Assembly: GCA_046349435.1 (NCBI GenBank)
Contig: JAXMCI010000001.1
Coordinates: 186,001-250,000, forward strand
Direction of reading: 5' to 3'
DNA: 64,000 bases
Origin: JAXMCI01 sp046349435
GTDB taxonomy: Bacteria > Pseudomonadota > Alphaproteobacteria > Dongiales > Dongiaceae
The notes beneath the pieces were generated by a model. It was not told the DNA's origin. It did no database searches and saw only the letters and a list, made by a program, of their open reading frames with translations. This document shows, piece after piece, positions 35,030 to 43,084 of this stretch (position 1 is its first letter; the number at the start of each line of letters is the position of its first letter). The position numbers and the translations under genes were made by a program.

Positions 35030-36169
35030 GCAGCACGACCAGGTCGCGGTTCAGCACCGACAGCTCGATCGCCTCGCCGCGGGACGGCAGGGGCCGCAGC
35101 GCGGGCACGCGCAGCGCCAGGCTGTGCTCGCCGGCGCGCACCACCAGCTCGCGCACGTCGCCGAGGAACATGTGGCTGTCGACGGTGGCGCGGATCCGGC
35201 TCTCGCCGGCCGCCGGCGCCCCGGCGGGGCCAGCGACAGCGCCTCGTAGCGGATCGCCAGCGTCGCCGGCCCGGCGGCGTGCGTGCCGTCCAGCGCCAGC
35301 AGCCCGGCCGAGGTGCGGGCCAGCGCCGCCTCGCCCTGGCGCAGCACCTCGCAGGCGAGCAGGTTGCTGCGCCCGATGAAGCCGGCGACGAAGCGGTTGG
35401 CCGGGCGGTAATAGACCGCCTCGGGCGTACCGACCTGCTGCAGCCGGCCATGGTCCATCACCGCCAGCCGGTCGGACATCGACAGGGCCTCGCCCTGGTC
35501 GTGGGTGACGTAGATGAAGGTGATGCCGACCTCGCGCTGCAGGTCGCGCAGCACCAGCTGCATCTGCTGGCGGAGCTGCAGGTCGAGCGCGCCGAGCGGC
35601 TCGTCGAGCAGCAGCACCTTCGGCCGGCCGACCAGGGCGCGGGCCAGCGCCACGCGCTGCCGCTGTCCGCCCGAGAGCTGGTGCGGCAGGCGGGACTCGA
35701 AGCCCACCATCTCGACCAGCGCCAGCGCGCGCCGCACCCGCTCGCCCATCTCCGGGCGCGGCACGCCGGCCATGCGCAGGGGATAGGCGACGTTCTGCTC
35801 GATCGTCATGTGCGGGAACAGCGCGTAGCTCTGGAACACCGTGCGCACATCGCGGCGGAAGGGCGGCTCCCAGGTGACGTCGACGCCGTCGAGCAGCACC
35901 TGCCCGGTGTCGGGGATCTCGAAGCCGGCGATCAGCCGCAGGGTCGTGGTCTTGCCCGAGCCGCTCGGCCCCAGCAGGGAGAAGAACTCGCCCTGCCGGA
36001 TCTCGAGGTCGAGCGGCGCCAGCGCCGGCACGCTGTGCGCCGCGTAGCTCTTGCTGACGCCGGCGAGGCGCACCAGTACGTTGCCGGATGCGGGGCCGGA
36101 TACGGGGCCGCCGGGGGCGGCCCCGGAGCCCGCCCCCGCTCCGTCGAGAGCCGGGACCGCGATCGTCAT
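35022..36169 (-). CDS. ABC transporter ATP-binding protein (PotA-like), 3' part frameshifted
   Basis: ATG 36169 starts a glycine/alanine-rich leader (MTIAVPALDGAGAGSGAAPG) before the ATPase domain. Walker A GPSGSGKTT, LSGGQRQR, VLLLDEP and VTHDQGEA are all intact. After RYEALSLAP the frame turns to nonsense and would stop at 35051. In another frame the expected TOBE end continues (AGESRIRATVDSHMFLGDVR, then ELVVRAGEHSLALRV) and stops at TGA 35022-35024, eight bases into the permease gene. A single base is missing in the GGGGCC/CCCC runs near 35219-35231. The intact operon layout argues for a sequencing error or recent mutation. If real, the protein keeps its ATPase domain but loses its regulatory end. 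Confidence 0.82.
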
Positions 36170-36226
36170 GCCGGACCCCAGCAGGAATTCATCGATGCGG
36201 TTGCACTCCGCCGGCGACCGCCCCTC

Positions 36227-36312
36227 TTGTCATGCCCGGCCTCGGGCAGCCTCGAGCCGGGCATCCAGCCACGGCAGCCCTGGATTGCCGGGTCGAGACC
36301 GGCCATGACAAA
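36227..36312. repeat. REP-like element between the binding-protein and ATPase genes
   Basis: TTGTCATGCCCGGC at 36227-36240 faces ACCGGCCATGACAA ending at 36312, an imperfect inverted repeat with internal smaller pairings. It matches the dispersed alphaproteobacterial repeat whose reverse frame reads FVMAGLDPAIQ. It lies in the 193-base gap between the binding-protein stop (36363) and the ATPase start (36169), the position where REP elements protect upstream transporter mRNA in enteric bacteria. Confidence 0.75.
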
Positions 36313-36362
36313 CGAGGAGCGTCCGCTGCTGCAGATCCGAGTCGTTGCCGAGGGCGCCCTGC

Positions 36363-37499
36363 TCAGAGCGTCCCCGCCTTGAACTCGTTCCAGATCTCCA
36401 GCCGGCGATCGATGTTCTCCGGCGGCTGGAAGATCGACATCTTCTGCCAGAACCCGGCCTGGTCCTGGTCGATGATGTTGGTCTTCTTGAGAACCTCCTC
36501 GGGAATGCCGGCCGCCTTGGCCTCGGCGGCTGACAGCACGCCATTGTTGGTCGAGGTCTGGATGAAGCGCGCCTGCCACGGCACGGTCAGGTTCTCGTTG
36601 ACGAAGTCATAGACCTCCTGCCGCTGCCCCCTCGGCGTCAGCAGGGAACAGTCGATCCAGGTCGGCGTGCCTTCGTCGGGAAAGCCGTAGGCGAAGGGCA
36701 GGCCCTTCGCCTGCAGGCTGCTGACCACCGCGATGTTCTGGCAATAGCCGACCACCGCATCGCCGGCGGCGTAGATGGTGGCGGCGTCGTCGAAGCCGCG
36801 GGCGATCGTGCGGATCTGCGGCCGCAGATCGGCGAGCGCCTTGCGGCAGAGGTCGAACTCGGCGTCGGTCAGGTTGTAGGCATCCTTGGCCCCGACATAG
36901 AGCGCGATCATCGGGAAGGTCACGTAGGCGTCGTCGAACATGTTGACCTTGCCCTTGTATTTCTCGTCCCAGAGCACCTTCCAGCTCGTCGGCGCCGGGG
37001 TCACCGCCTTGGTATCGTACATCAGCGGCTGGGTGCCCCAGTTGTACGGAGCGCCCCACAGCTTGCCGTCGACCGTGAGGATCTTCTGCCAGTCGAGGTT
37101 CTGGGTGATGTTCTTCGCGTTCGGCACCTTGGCGGCGTCGAACGGGCTGATCAGCCCGGCCTTGATATAGCGCGGCACCGAGCCGGTATCGACGTAGAGG
37201 ATGTCGGCCTCGACCGCGCCGGAGCGGGTCTGCGCATAGAGCTCGTCGACCGAGCCGGTGCGCACGACATTGACCTTCACCCCGGTCTTCTTCGTGTATT
37301 CCTCCAGCCAGGGATTGTCGTGGTAGGTCTCCCAGGTGAAGATGGTGATCTCGCCGCCCGCGGCGCGCACCGGGCGGATGCCCGAAGCGGCGAGCACGCC
37401 GCCGCCGGCCAGCGCTGCGCCGGCCCCGAGGAACTGGCGCCGGGTGAGCCCGCCCCGCCGCGCCCGCTTCGCTCCGATCGCCCCAACCTTCCTGCTCAT
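36363..37499 (-). CDS. polyamine-type substrate-binding protein with Tat-like signal
   Basis: 378 residues from ATG 37499; the frame upstream runs through the operator and is not coding. The N-terminus has a twin-arginine pattern (GGLTRRQFLGAGAALAGGG), so export of a folded protein by Tat is likely. The mature part begins EITIFTWETYHDNPWLEEY and has DILYVDTGSVPRYIKAG, LWGAPYNWGTQPLMYD and GFPDEGTPTWIDCSLL, as in PotD/PotF-like proteins. It is the first gene of the cluster reading leftward and lies just below an IclR-type operator at 37535-37553. It should therefore be induced together with galM. The ligand is unknown, possibly a sugar derivative given the neighbouring genes. Confidence 0.87.
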   Translation of the reverse strand: MSRKVGAIGAKRARRGGLTRRQFLGAGAALAGGGVLAASGIRPVRAAGGEITIFTWETYHDNPWLEEYTKKTGVKVNVVRTGSVDELYAQTRSGAVEADILYVDTGSVPRYIKAGLISPFDAAKVPNAKNITQNLDWQKILTVDGKLWGAPYNWGTQPLMYDTKAVTPAPTSWKVLWDEKYKGKVNMFDDAYVTFPMIALYVGAKDAYNLTDAEFDLCRKALADLRPQIRTIARGFDDAATIYAAGDAVVGYCQNIAVVSSLQAKGLPFAYGFPDEGTPTWIDCSLLTPRGQRQEVYDFVNENLTVPWQARFIQTSTNNGVLSAAEAKAAGIPEEVLKKTNIIDQDQAGFWQKMSIFQPPENIDRRLEIWNEFKAGTL

Positions 37500-37534
37500 C
37501 GCCTCTTCTCCCGTTTTCCTATCGCCGCTGATTT

Positions 37535-37553
37535 CGTTCGGCAGTGCCGAACG
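37535..37553. promoter_or_regulatory. IclR-type operator upstream of the binding-protein gene
   Basis: CGTTCGGCAGTGCCGAACG is a perfect palindrome with 9-base arms around a central G. It lies 36 bases upstream of the ATG at 37499. On the minus strand TTGACA (37601-37596) followed 17 bases later by CAGCGT precedes it. Its sequence and layout are repeated before galM and, with one change, before the iclR gene. The adjacent IclR regulator is the natural ligand-controlled repressor or activator. Confidence 0.8.
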
Positions 37554-37618
37554 CCGGTCGTTTATCCCAAACACGCTGCACGGGCATATCGCCCCTGTCA
37601 AGGCTGAGCCGGCCTTCC

Positions 37619-37646
37619 TTGACATCGCGTTCGGCATCGCCGAACG
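37619..37646 (+). promoter_or_regulatory. iclR promoter with overlapping IclR-type operator
   Basis: TTGACA (37619-37624) is a perfect -35 box. The palindrome CGTTCGGCATCGCCGAACG (37628-37646; 8-base perfect arms, one inner mismatch) starts three bases later and fills the core promoter. It ends seven bases before ATG 37654, so binding would block transcription of iclR. There is no clear -10 box. The transcript may start at or near the ATG, and no ribosome site is visible, so a leaderless mRNA is possible. Confidence 0.7.
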
Positions 37647-37653
37647 TGTCGTC

Positions 37654-38511
37654 ATGGCATCGCGTCCCGCCCCCGCCGCACGCTACGCCGTCCAGAGCGT
37701 CGACCGCGCCCTCAGCATCCTCGAGATCCTCGCCACCACCGGCAAGGCCGGCATGGGCGTGTCGGAGCTGGCGCGCGAGCTCGGCGTGTCGAAGAGCACC
37801 GCGTTCGCCGCGCTGCAGACGCTGGCGGCGCGCGACTTCGTCGCCGACGTGCCGGAGAGTGGCAGCCGGCGCTATCGCCTCGGCATGGCGCTGGCGCGGC
37901 TCGGCGACCGCATGGTGTCGGAGATCTCGCTGAACGAGATCGCCCTTCCGGTGCTGCGCTCGCTCACCGAAGCGACCCTGCTGACCTCGCGGCTGGCGGT
38001 GCTCGACGGCGGGTTCGCCGTCGCCGTGTCACGCGTCGAGGCGCCCGGGATGGTCCGCTTCGCGACATATCTCGGCCGGCGCGAGCACGCCCACTGCTCG
38101 GCGGTCGGCAAGGCGATGCTGTCGACCCTGCCGGCCGAGCAGGCCAGCCAGATCATCGCCCAGGTCGGGCTGCCCAAGCGCACCGACTACACCATCATCG
38201 ATCCGGCCGACCTGATGAAGGAGCTCGCCTTCGTCGCCGCCCGTGGCTACGCCCTCGACAACGAGGAGGACACCAAGGGCGTGTTCTGCGTCGGCGCCGC
38301 GATCTTCGACCGCGGCGGCGCCGGGGCCGGGGCGATCAGCGTCTCCGGGCTGAAGCCGGGCGTGCCGGAGTCCCGGCTGCACGAGATCGGCGAGACGGTG
38401 CGCGACCACGCCGACCGGATCTCGGCCCGGCTCGGCGGCCCCAGCCACGCCGACTGGCGCGCCCGGGCGACCGGCCGCGGCACGCGGAGCAGCTCCCGCC
38501 GCCGCACCTGA
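37654..38511 (+). CDS. IclR-family transcriptional regulator
   Basis: 285 residues from ATG 37654. The N-terminal winged helix-turn-helix is YAVQSVDRALSILEIL with GVSELARELGVSKSTAFAAL. The C-terminal ligand domain (about 85-260) contains EHAHCSAVGKAMLSTLP and the typical end AISVSGLKPGVPESRL. A basic tail (GRGTRSSSRRRT) follows. IclR proteins bind as dimers or tetramers to palindromes of the GTTCGG/CCGAAC kind and release or activate when a catabolite binds. Three such palindromes lie within 3 kb: one over its own promoter, one before the transporter cluster and one before galM. It is therefore most likely the local regulator and controls itself. Confidence 0.93.
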   Translation: MASRPAPAARYAVQSVDRALSILEILATTGKAGMGVSELARELGVSKSTAFAALQTLAARDFVADVPESGSRRYRLGMALARLGDRMVSEISLNEIALPVLRSLTEATLLTSRLAVLDGGFAVAVSRVEAPGMVRFATYLGRREHAHCSAVGKAMLSTLPAEQASQIIAQVGLPKRTDYTIIDPADLMKELAFVAARGYALDNEEDTKGVFCVGAAIFDRGGAGAGAISVSGLKPGVPESRLHEIGETVRDHADRISARLGGPSHADWRARATGRGTRSSSRRRT

Positions 38512-38522
38512 CGGCACCCGCG

Positions 38523-39287
38523 TCAGACCGCGGTCGTGCCGCCGTCCAGGCTGAAGACGCTGCCGGTCGCGAACGGCGCGTCGACGGCGAGGAACAGCAC
38601 GGCGCGCGCCACCTCCTCGGCGGTGGCGAAGCGCTTCAGCGGCACCCGGTCGATCGCCGCGGCCCGCGTCGCCGCCGGGTCCGGAAACCATTCCAGCTCG
38701 GCATCCATCATCGGCGTGTCGATCGGGCCGGGGCAGAGGCAGTTGACCCGCACCTTCGGCGCCAGCTCGTGGGCCAGCGCCTTGGTCAGCCCGACGACGC
38801 CGAACTTCGAGGCGCAGTAATGGGCATAGAGTCCCATGCCGATCAGCGACAGCTCGGAGCCGAGATTGACGATCACCCCGCCCTCGCCCGCCTGCATGCG
38901 CAGCGCCGCCTCGCGGGCGACGTAGAACGTGCCGGAGAGGTTGACGTCGAGCTGGCGCCGCCAGATCTCCGGCGTCAGGTCGGCGAGATGGCTGGGCCCG
39001 TCGATCCCGGCGGCGTTGACCGCGATGTCGAGCCCGCCCAGCTTCTCCCAGGCCTCGCCCACCGCCGCCGCCACGGCGCGGTCGTCGGCGACGTCGGCGG
39101 GCAGCGCGATCGCCGCGGCGCCGAGCTCGGCCACGATCTCGGCCAGCTTGTCGGCGCGCCGCGCGATCAGCCCGACGCGGCCGCCCTCGGCCACGAAGAG
39201 GCGCGCCGTCGCCAGCCCGACGCCGGAGGTGGCGCCGGTGATCAGCGCCCGGTGGCCGGCCAGCCGGCCGTCGCCGAAGAGAGCCAT
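38523..39287 (-). CDS. short-chain dehydrogenase/reductase in the galM operon
   Basis: 254 residues from ATG 39287, eleven bases after the galM stop, so both are on one transcript. The cofactor site is TGATSGVG near residue 17, with NAAGID replacing the more usual NNAG. The active site is in NLGSELSLIGMGLYAHYCASK (Ser, Tyr and Lys spaced as in classical SDRs). C-terminal GSVFSLDGGTTAV is FabG-like. GLIARRADK after strand 2 does not settle NADP or NAD use. Sugar dehydrogenases, sugar-acid oxidoreductases and 3-oxoacyl reductases all occur in this group. The position under an IclR-type operator with galM suggests a sugar-related substrate. It converges with iclR. Confidence 0.87.
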   Translation of the reverse strand: MALFGDGRLAGHRALITGATSGVGLATARLFVAEGGRVGLIARRADKLAEIVAELGAAAIALPADVADDRAVAAAVGEAWEKLGGLDIAVNAAGIDGPSHLADLTPEIWRRQLDVNLSGTFYVAREAALRMQAGEGGVIVNLGSELSLIGMGLYAHYCASKFGVVGLTKALAHELAPKVRVNCLCPGPIDTPMMDAELEWFPDPAATRAAAIDRVPLKRFATAEEVARAVLFLAVDAPFATGSVFSLDGGTTAV

Positions 39288-39297
39288 CGCGAACCCC

Positions 39298-40362
39298 TCA
39301 ACCCTGGCTGCCGAACTTGAAGGACATGACGTGCCGGTAGGTCTGGCCCGGATCGAGCCGGGCGCTCGGGAAGTGCCCGAGGTTCGGCGAGTCCGGGAAC
39401 TTCTGCGTCTCGAGGGTGAAGCCGCCGTAGCGGCAGCAGGGGCGTCCGCCCTTGCCCACGACGCGCTGGTCGAGGTAGCCGCTGATGTAGAACTGCACAC
39501 CGGGCTCGGTGGTGTGCAGCGTGAAGCCGCGGCCCGAAGCCGGATCGACGGCGCGGCAGGCGAGCTTCATCTCGCCGGGCCAGCCGCGCAGCACCCAGTT
39601 GTGGTCGTAGCCGGCCGAGGTGTCGCTGCTGCGCCCGCCGCCGGCATTGTCGATGGTCGCGAGATCGCGGCCGATCGGCTTGGCGGCGGTGAAGTCGTAG
39701 GCGGTGCCCGTGACGCTGCGGATCTCGCCGGTGGGGATCAGCTCGGCATCGACCGGGGTGTAGAAGTCGGCCGGAAACTCGATCAGCTGTCCCAGCACGT
39801 CGCCGGAATCGTGCCCGGCCAGGTTCCAGTAGCTGTGATGCACGAGGTTGCACACGGTCGGCCGGTCGGTCGTCGCGGTCATCGCGATCTCCAGCCGGTC
39901 GTCGTCGGTCAGCGTGAACACGGCCGCCATGTCGAGCGTGCCGGGAAAGCCCTCCTCGCCGTCCGGCGAGCGCAGGGTGAAGCGCACGCTGCGTCCGTCC
40001 GCGCCGGCCTCGCCCCGCCAGACCTTCTTGTCGTAGCCCTTGCGACCGCCGTGGACGACGTGCGGCCCCTCGTTGAGGGTGATCTGGTACGAGCGCCCGT
40101 CGAGGCTGAAGCGGCCATGGCCGATGCGGTTGCCGTAGCGCCCGCACAGCGCGCCGAAATAGGTGTCGGTGGCGACGTAGCCGGCGAGATCGTCGAAGCC
40201 CAGCACGATGTCGGCGAGGCGCCCCTGCCGGTCCGGCACATGCATCTCGGTCAGCGTCGCGCCGAGCTCGATGAGCTTCGCCCGCAGCCCGTTCCGGTTG
40301 CTCAGGGTGAAGGCCCGGACCTTCTGCCCCTCATGCGCGCCGAAATCCGCAACCTCGATCAT
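39298..40362 (-). CDS. galM: aldose 1-epimerase (mutarotase)
   Basis: 354 residues from ATG 40362, normal for GalM. It interconverts alpha and beta anomers of aldoses in the cytoplasm. Family segments are GRYGNRIGHGRFSLDG (substrate Arg), NEGPHVVHGG, VHHSYWNLAGHDSGD (catalytic His) and GGFTLETQKFPDSPN (catalytic Glu). No signal peptide is present. It is the first gene of a two-gene operon with the SDR and lies 16 bases below an IclR-type operator (40379-40397), with TTGACA at 40443-40438. A XylB-type aldose dehydrogenase acts on one anomer, so co-regulation of the two would make sense. Confidence 0.94.
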   Translation of the reverse strand: MIEVADFGAHEGQKVRAFTLSNRNGLRAKLIELGATLTEMHVPDRQGRLADIVLGFDDLAGYVATDTYFGALCGRYGNRIGHGRFSLDGRSYQITLNEGPHVVHGGRKGYDKKVWRGEAGADGRSVRFTLRSPDGEEGFPGTLDMAAVFTLTDDDRLEIAMTATTDRPTVCNLVHHSYWNLAGHDSGDVLGQLIEFPADFYTPVDAELIPTGEIRSVTGTAYDFTAAKPIGRDLATIDNAGGGRSSDTSAGYDHNWVLRGWPGEMKLACRAVDPASGRGFTLHTTEPGVQFYISGYLDQRVVGKGGRPCCRYGGFTLETQKFPDSPNLGHFPSARLDPGQTYRHVMSFKFGSQG

Positions 40363-40378
40363 TCCCGCCCCCGGCTCT

Positions 40379-40397
40379 CGTTCGGCGCTGCCGAACG
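40379..40397. promoter_or_regulatory. IclR-type operator upstream of galM
   Basis: CGTTCGGCGCTGCCGAACG has 8-base perfect arms and one inner mismatch. It lies 17-35 bases upstream of the galM ATG, between the probable promoter and the gene. It differs from the site at 37535-37553 only at one inner arm position and at the centre. The matching upstream elements suggest shared control. Confidence 0.78.
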
Positions 40398-40409
40398 GCG
40401 TTTTGTAGC

Positions 40410-40443
40410 CTCAAACGCTTCCATGTTTGAGACGGAGTGTCAA
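40410..40443 (-). promoter_or_regulatory. galM promoter with a second inverted repeat
   Basis: On the minus strand TTGACA (40443-40438) is followed after 17 bases by AAGCGT. Between and over these lies CTCAAAC (40410-40416) paired perfectly with GTTTGAG (40425-40431) across 8 bases. The promoter of the binding-protein gene has the same TTGACA, 17-base spacing, CAGCGT and then a GTTT...AAAC repeat before its operator. The -10 box is poor in both, which would fit a promoter needing an activator. Confidence 0.5.
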
Positions 40444-40506
40444 CGCCGCGCCCCTCTGCCGCCGCCTTGCTCCACCCTCTCCCACCTCGTGGGCGAAGGC
40501 TCCTCC

Positions 40507-42312
40507 TCAGCCTGCCGCGGCCATCGCAGCGCGGCGCACGGCGGTGCCTTCGACGTCGATGCCGCCATCCGGGGCGAGCGCCAGCCCGTAGACGCGCTCC
40601 GCCCGCTCGCGGCTGATCCACCCTTCGTCGAGGTCGTGCTTGACGCGGGCGGGGTCGCGCTCGAGCGGCGAGCCGTAGCCGCCGCCGCCGGTCGAGATCG
40701 AGACCACCGTCTCGCCCGGCCCCATCTCGATGCCGCCGCAGGCGGCGAGCCGCGTCAGGCTGCCGTCGCGGGCGCGCTTGAAGGATTCCGAGAGGCCGCC
40801 CGGCAGGCCGCCGCGGGCCCCGGCGGCGGGGTTGACGGTGCCGTCGGCGGTGTAGAGCACGAGCATGGTGGCGCCGTCGATCGGGCCGAACTCGACCAGC
40901 GCGCCCGGCGCCCCGCGGAAGCGGCCGGCGCCCTCGGAATCGCGCACCAGGTGGCGCCGCACGACGTGCATGGGGTGATGCAGCTCGTCGACCTCGACGC
41001 TGTCCTGGCGGCACATGCCGGCATTGCCGGGATGAATGATGGTGAGCCAGCCGTCGGTCACCGGCGTGGCAGCGCCGCCGGTCAGCCCCAGCATGATCTG
41101 GTTGACGAAGGGCGCGCCACCGACCCGCGGGTCGGTGCCGGAGATGACGCTGGCGCCGGGCGGCATGATCGGCCCGGCCTCCGCCTGGCCGAAGCCGTCG
41201 GCAAGCTCGGCGAAGGCCCGCTGCACCGGGTTGGAGACGCGGTCGGCGAGGTTGGTGGTGGCGACCGAGCAGCTGTAGGGGTGGCGCGGGATGCCGACGC
41301 AGCAATTCTCCCTGAGCCTGATGTCGACGCGCCGGAAGCTGCCGGCATTCGGCGGCACGCTGTGGTCGAGCAGGCTGTTGTAGACCGCGACCATGGCGGC
41401 GCTCGCAGCCGTCGCCTCGGTCAGGTTGAGGCCGCAGGGCTGGCAGTCCGGATTGTCGGTCAGGTCGATCCCGATGCGCGCGGCGTCGCGGTCGACGGTC
41501 ACCGTCACCTTGGTCGGGATGCCGTCGGGTACGCCAGGGAACGGGTCGTGCTGCGAGGTGGCGACCACCCGGCCGCTCGGCAGCCGCCGGATGGCGGCCA
41601 CCATCTTCTGCTCGCAGTAGTCGAACCAGTCCTCCGTGTAGTGCGCCAGCGCCTCCCACCCGACCTCGCGGCCGAGCGCCAGCAGCTCGCGCTCGCCGAT
41701 GCGGGCAGCGCCGAGCGCGGCGAGGTAGTCGCCGCGCCACTGCTCGGGCACGCGGATCCGCATCTGGCACATGCGGATGACGTCCTCGTTGGTCTTGTAG
41801 TCCTCCTGGATGCGCACCGCCGGGAAGATCAGCGCGCCCTCCTCGTAGACGTCGCGCGCGCTGCCGAGATAGGTGGTCGGCTGCGAGTTGCCGCAATCGG
41901 CCTGGTGCGCCTTGGCCAGCACCGTGAAGCGGTGCACGCCCTCGTCGTCGATCACCGGCACGATGGTGTTGTGGTCGGCGGCGTGCGAGTTGCCGTGATA
42001 GGGCGAGTTGTGCAGGAAGGCGTCGCCGCGCTTCAGCACGGGATGGCAGTCCATGACGTAGCGGGCCATGATGTCGGGCCCGATCATGACGTGGCTGGGC
42101 AGGCTCTCGGCCGCCGTCAGCAGCCGCCCGTCCGCCGTCAGGATGACGCAGGAGAAGTCGTGGGCGGTGTTGAGGATGCCCGACCGGCCGGTGCGGAACA
42201 GCGTGTTCTGCATCTTGCGGGCGATGCTCTCGAAGCGGCTCGACAGCACCGCCATGCGCACGCCGTCGCGGCTCCGCGGCGCCGCGCTCTCCACCTGCCG
42301 TGCCTCGTCCAT
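40507..42312 (-). CDS. hyuB: hydantoinase B / N-methylhydantoinase beta-type subunit
   Basis: 601 residues from ATG 42312, with GGAGAGGGCAGGG ahead. HyuB-family segments are SRFESIARKMQNTLFRTGRS, THDFSCVILT-like NTAHDFSCVIL, GDAFLHNSPYHGNSHAADHN (probable metal His and Asp residues), GTDPRVGGAPFVNQIML and MGPGETVVSISTGGGGYG. With a HyuA partner this family opens N-methylhydantoin or 5-oxoproline-like rings with ATP, and related members carboxylate acetone or acetophenone. No HyuA is adjacent; one lies at 53898-55958. It is the last gene of the operon TetR, FAH, EthD-like, HyuB. Whether it works with the distant HyuA is open. Confidence 0.9.
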   Translation of the reverse strand: MDEARQVESAAPRSRDGVRMAVLSSRFESIARKMQNTLFRTGRSGILNTAHDFSCVILTADGRLLTAAESLPSHVMIGPDIMARYVMDCHPVLKRGDAFLHNSPYHGNSHAADHNTIVPVIDDEGVHRFTVLAKAHQADCGNSQPTTYLGSARDVYEEGALIFPAVRIQEDYKTNEDVIRMCQMRIRVPEQWRGDYLAALGAARIGERELLALGREVGWEALAHYTEDWFDYCEQKMVAAIRRLPSGRVVATSQHDPFPGVPDGIPTKVTVTVDRDAARIGIDLTDNPDCQPCGLNLTEATAASAAMVAVYNSLLDHSVPPNAGSFRRVDIRLRENCCVGIPRHPYSCSVATTNLADRVSNPVQRAFAELADGFGQAEAGPIMPPGASVISGTDPRVGGAPFVNQIMLGLTGGAATPVTDGWLTIIHPGNAGMCRQDSVEVDELHHPMHVVRRHLVRDSEGAGRFRGAPGALVEFGPIDGATMLVLYTADGTVNPAAGARGGLPGGLSESFKRARDGSLTRLAACGGIEMGPGETVVSISTGGGGYGSPLERDPARVKHDLDEGWISRERAERVYGLALAPDGGIDVEGTAVRRAAMAAAG

Positions 42313-42403
42313 CCCTGCCCTCTCCCGCCTGCGCCGTCCCGGCTGGCGGGAAGATGGCACGGACCGGCCGGCCGGTAAATCGCGGCGCCTCGGCCGGGCG
42401 GGC

Positions 42404-43072
42404 TCAGCCGGTGCCCTTCACCAGGTCGTGCTGCAGGGCATAGACGCTCGAGGCGCCCGAGACGCCGAGCGCCGCCGGCGCCAGCGGCCCGGCCATCACC
42501 GCGCCGACCGCCTCCGGCGTGGTGCCCTCGACCAGCACCACCCAGCGCGGCACCAGGTTGTCGCCGCGGTCCTGCTGCTCGGCGCTGCGCCGCCGGCTGG
42601 TCTCGAGATCGGCCCGGCAGACATGCATGCCGACCAGCAGCGGCGTCTTCGCCACAGCCGGCATGATCTCCCGGGCGAGCCTGGCCAGCAGGCCCTCGTC
42701 GCGCGCCTCGTCGCAATCGAAGCGCAGCGTGCCGACGATGCCGCCCGCGCCGATCCCGGACGAGGCGAGCACGGCGCAGAGCGAGCGGGCCTCGTTGCTG
42801 AAGTGGGTCACCGCCCGCAGCGTCCAGGGCGTCGGCGCGTTCAGCCGGGCGTGGTAGGCCGGCCCCGACAGCACCGCCGGCGAGTCGACATTGTAGAGGG
42901 TGAAGAAGCCGGGCTCCCCGGCCACCGCGACGTAGCGGCGGCCGCGCCGGAAGCCCTCGATGCCGACCCGCTCCGGGATGTGCTCCCGGTTGTGCCACTC
43001 GTAGAAGTCCTGCAGTCCCGCCGCGCTGATGTCGTGCCAGATGGCGATCACGCCCGTGCCGGTGAGCGACAT
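42404..43072 (-). CDS. EthD/DUF4286-like ferredoxin-fold protein
   Basis: 222 residues from ATG 43072. The start (GVIAIWHDISAAGLQDFYEW, then HNREHIPERVGIEGFRRGRR) is the dimeric alpha/beta-barrel pattern seen in EthD-like and DUF4286 proteins, where a W-H/N-x-E-H motif sits in the active pocket. A second half with similar topology begins near residue 110. Such proteins are found in ring- and ether-degradation operons, often as helper enzymes or isomerases. It lies twelve bases behind the FAH gene, so it belongs to the TetR-controlled operon. The reaction is unknown. Confidence 0.65.
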   Translation of the reverse strand: MSLTGTGVIAIWHDISAAGLQDFYEWHNREHIPERVGIEGFRRGRRYVAVAGEPGFFTLYNVDSPAVLSGPAYHARLNAPTPWTLRAVTHFSNEARSLCAVLASSGIGAGGIVGTLRFDCDEARDEGLLARLAREIMPAVAKTPLLVGMHVCRADLETSRRRSAEQQDRGDNLVPRWVVLVEGTTPEAVGAVMAGPLAPAALGVSGASSVYALQHDLVKGTG

Positions 43073-43084
43073 GTTCTGCCTCCC

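Noticed and set aside
33257..36382. Plus-strand open frame of about 1040 codons antisense to the fused permease and ATPase
   Set aside because: Low-complexity composition (Arg, Gln, Asp, Gly, His) and no recognised domain; it only mirrors the codon bias of the true genes.
38929..42378. Plus-strand open frame of about 1150 codons antisense to an SDR, galM and hyuB
   Set aside because: Same high-GC artefact; it crosses the IclR operator and galM promoter and has no ribosome site.
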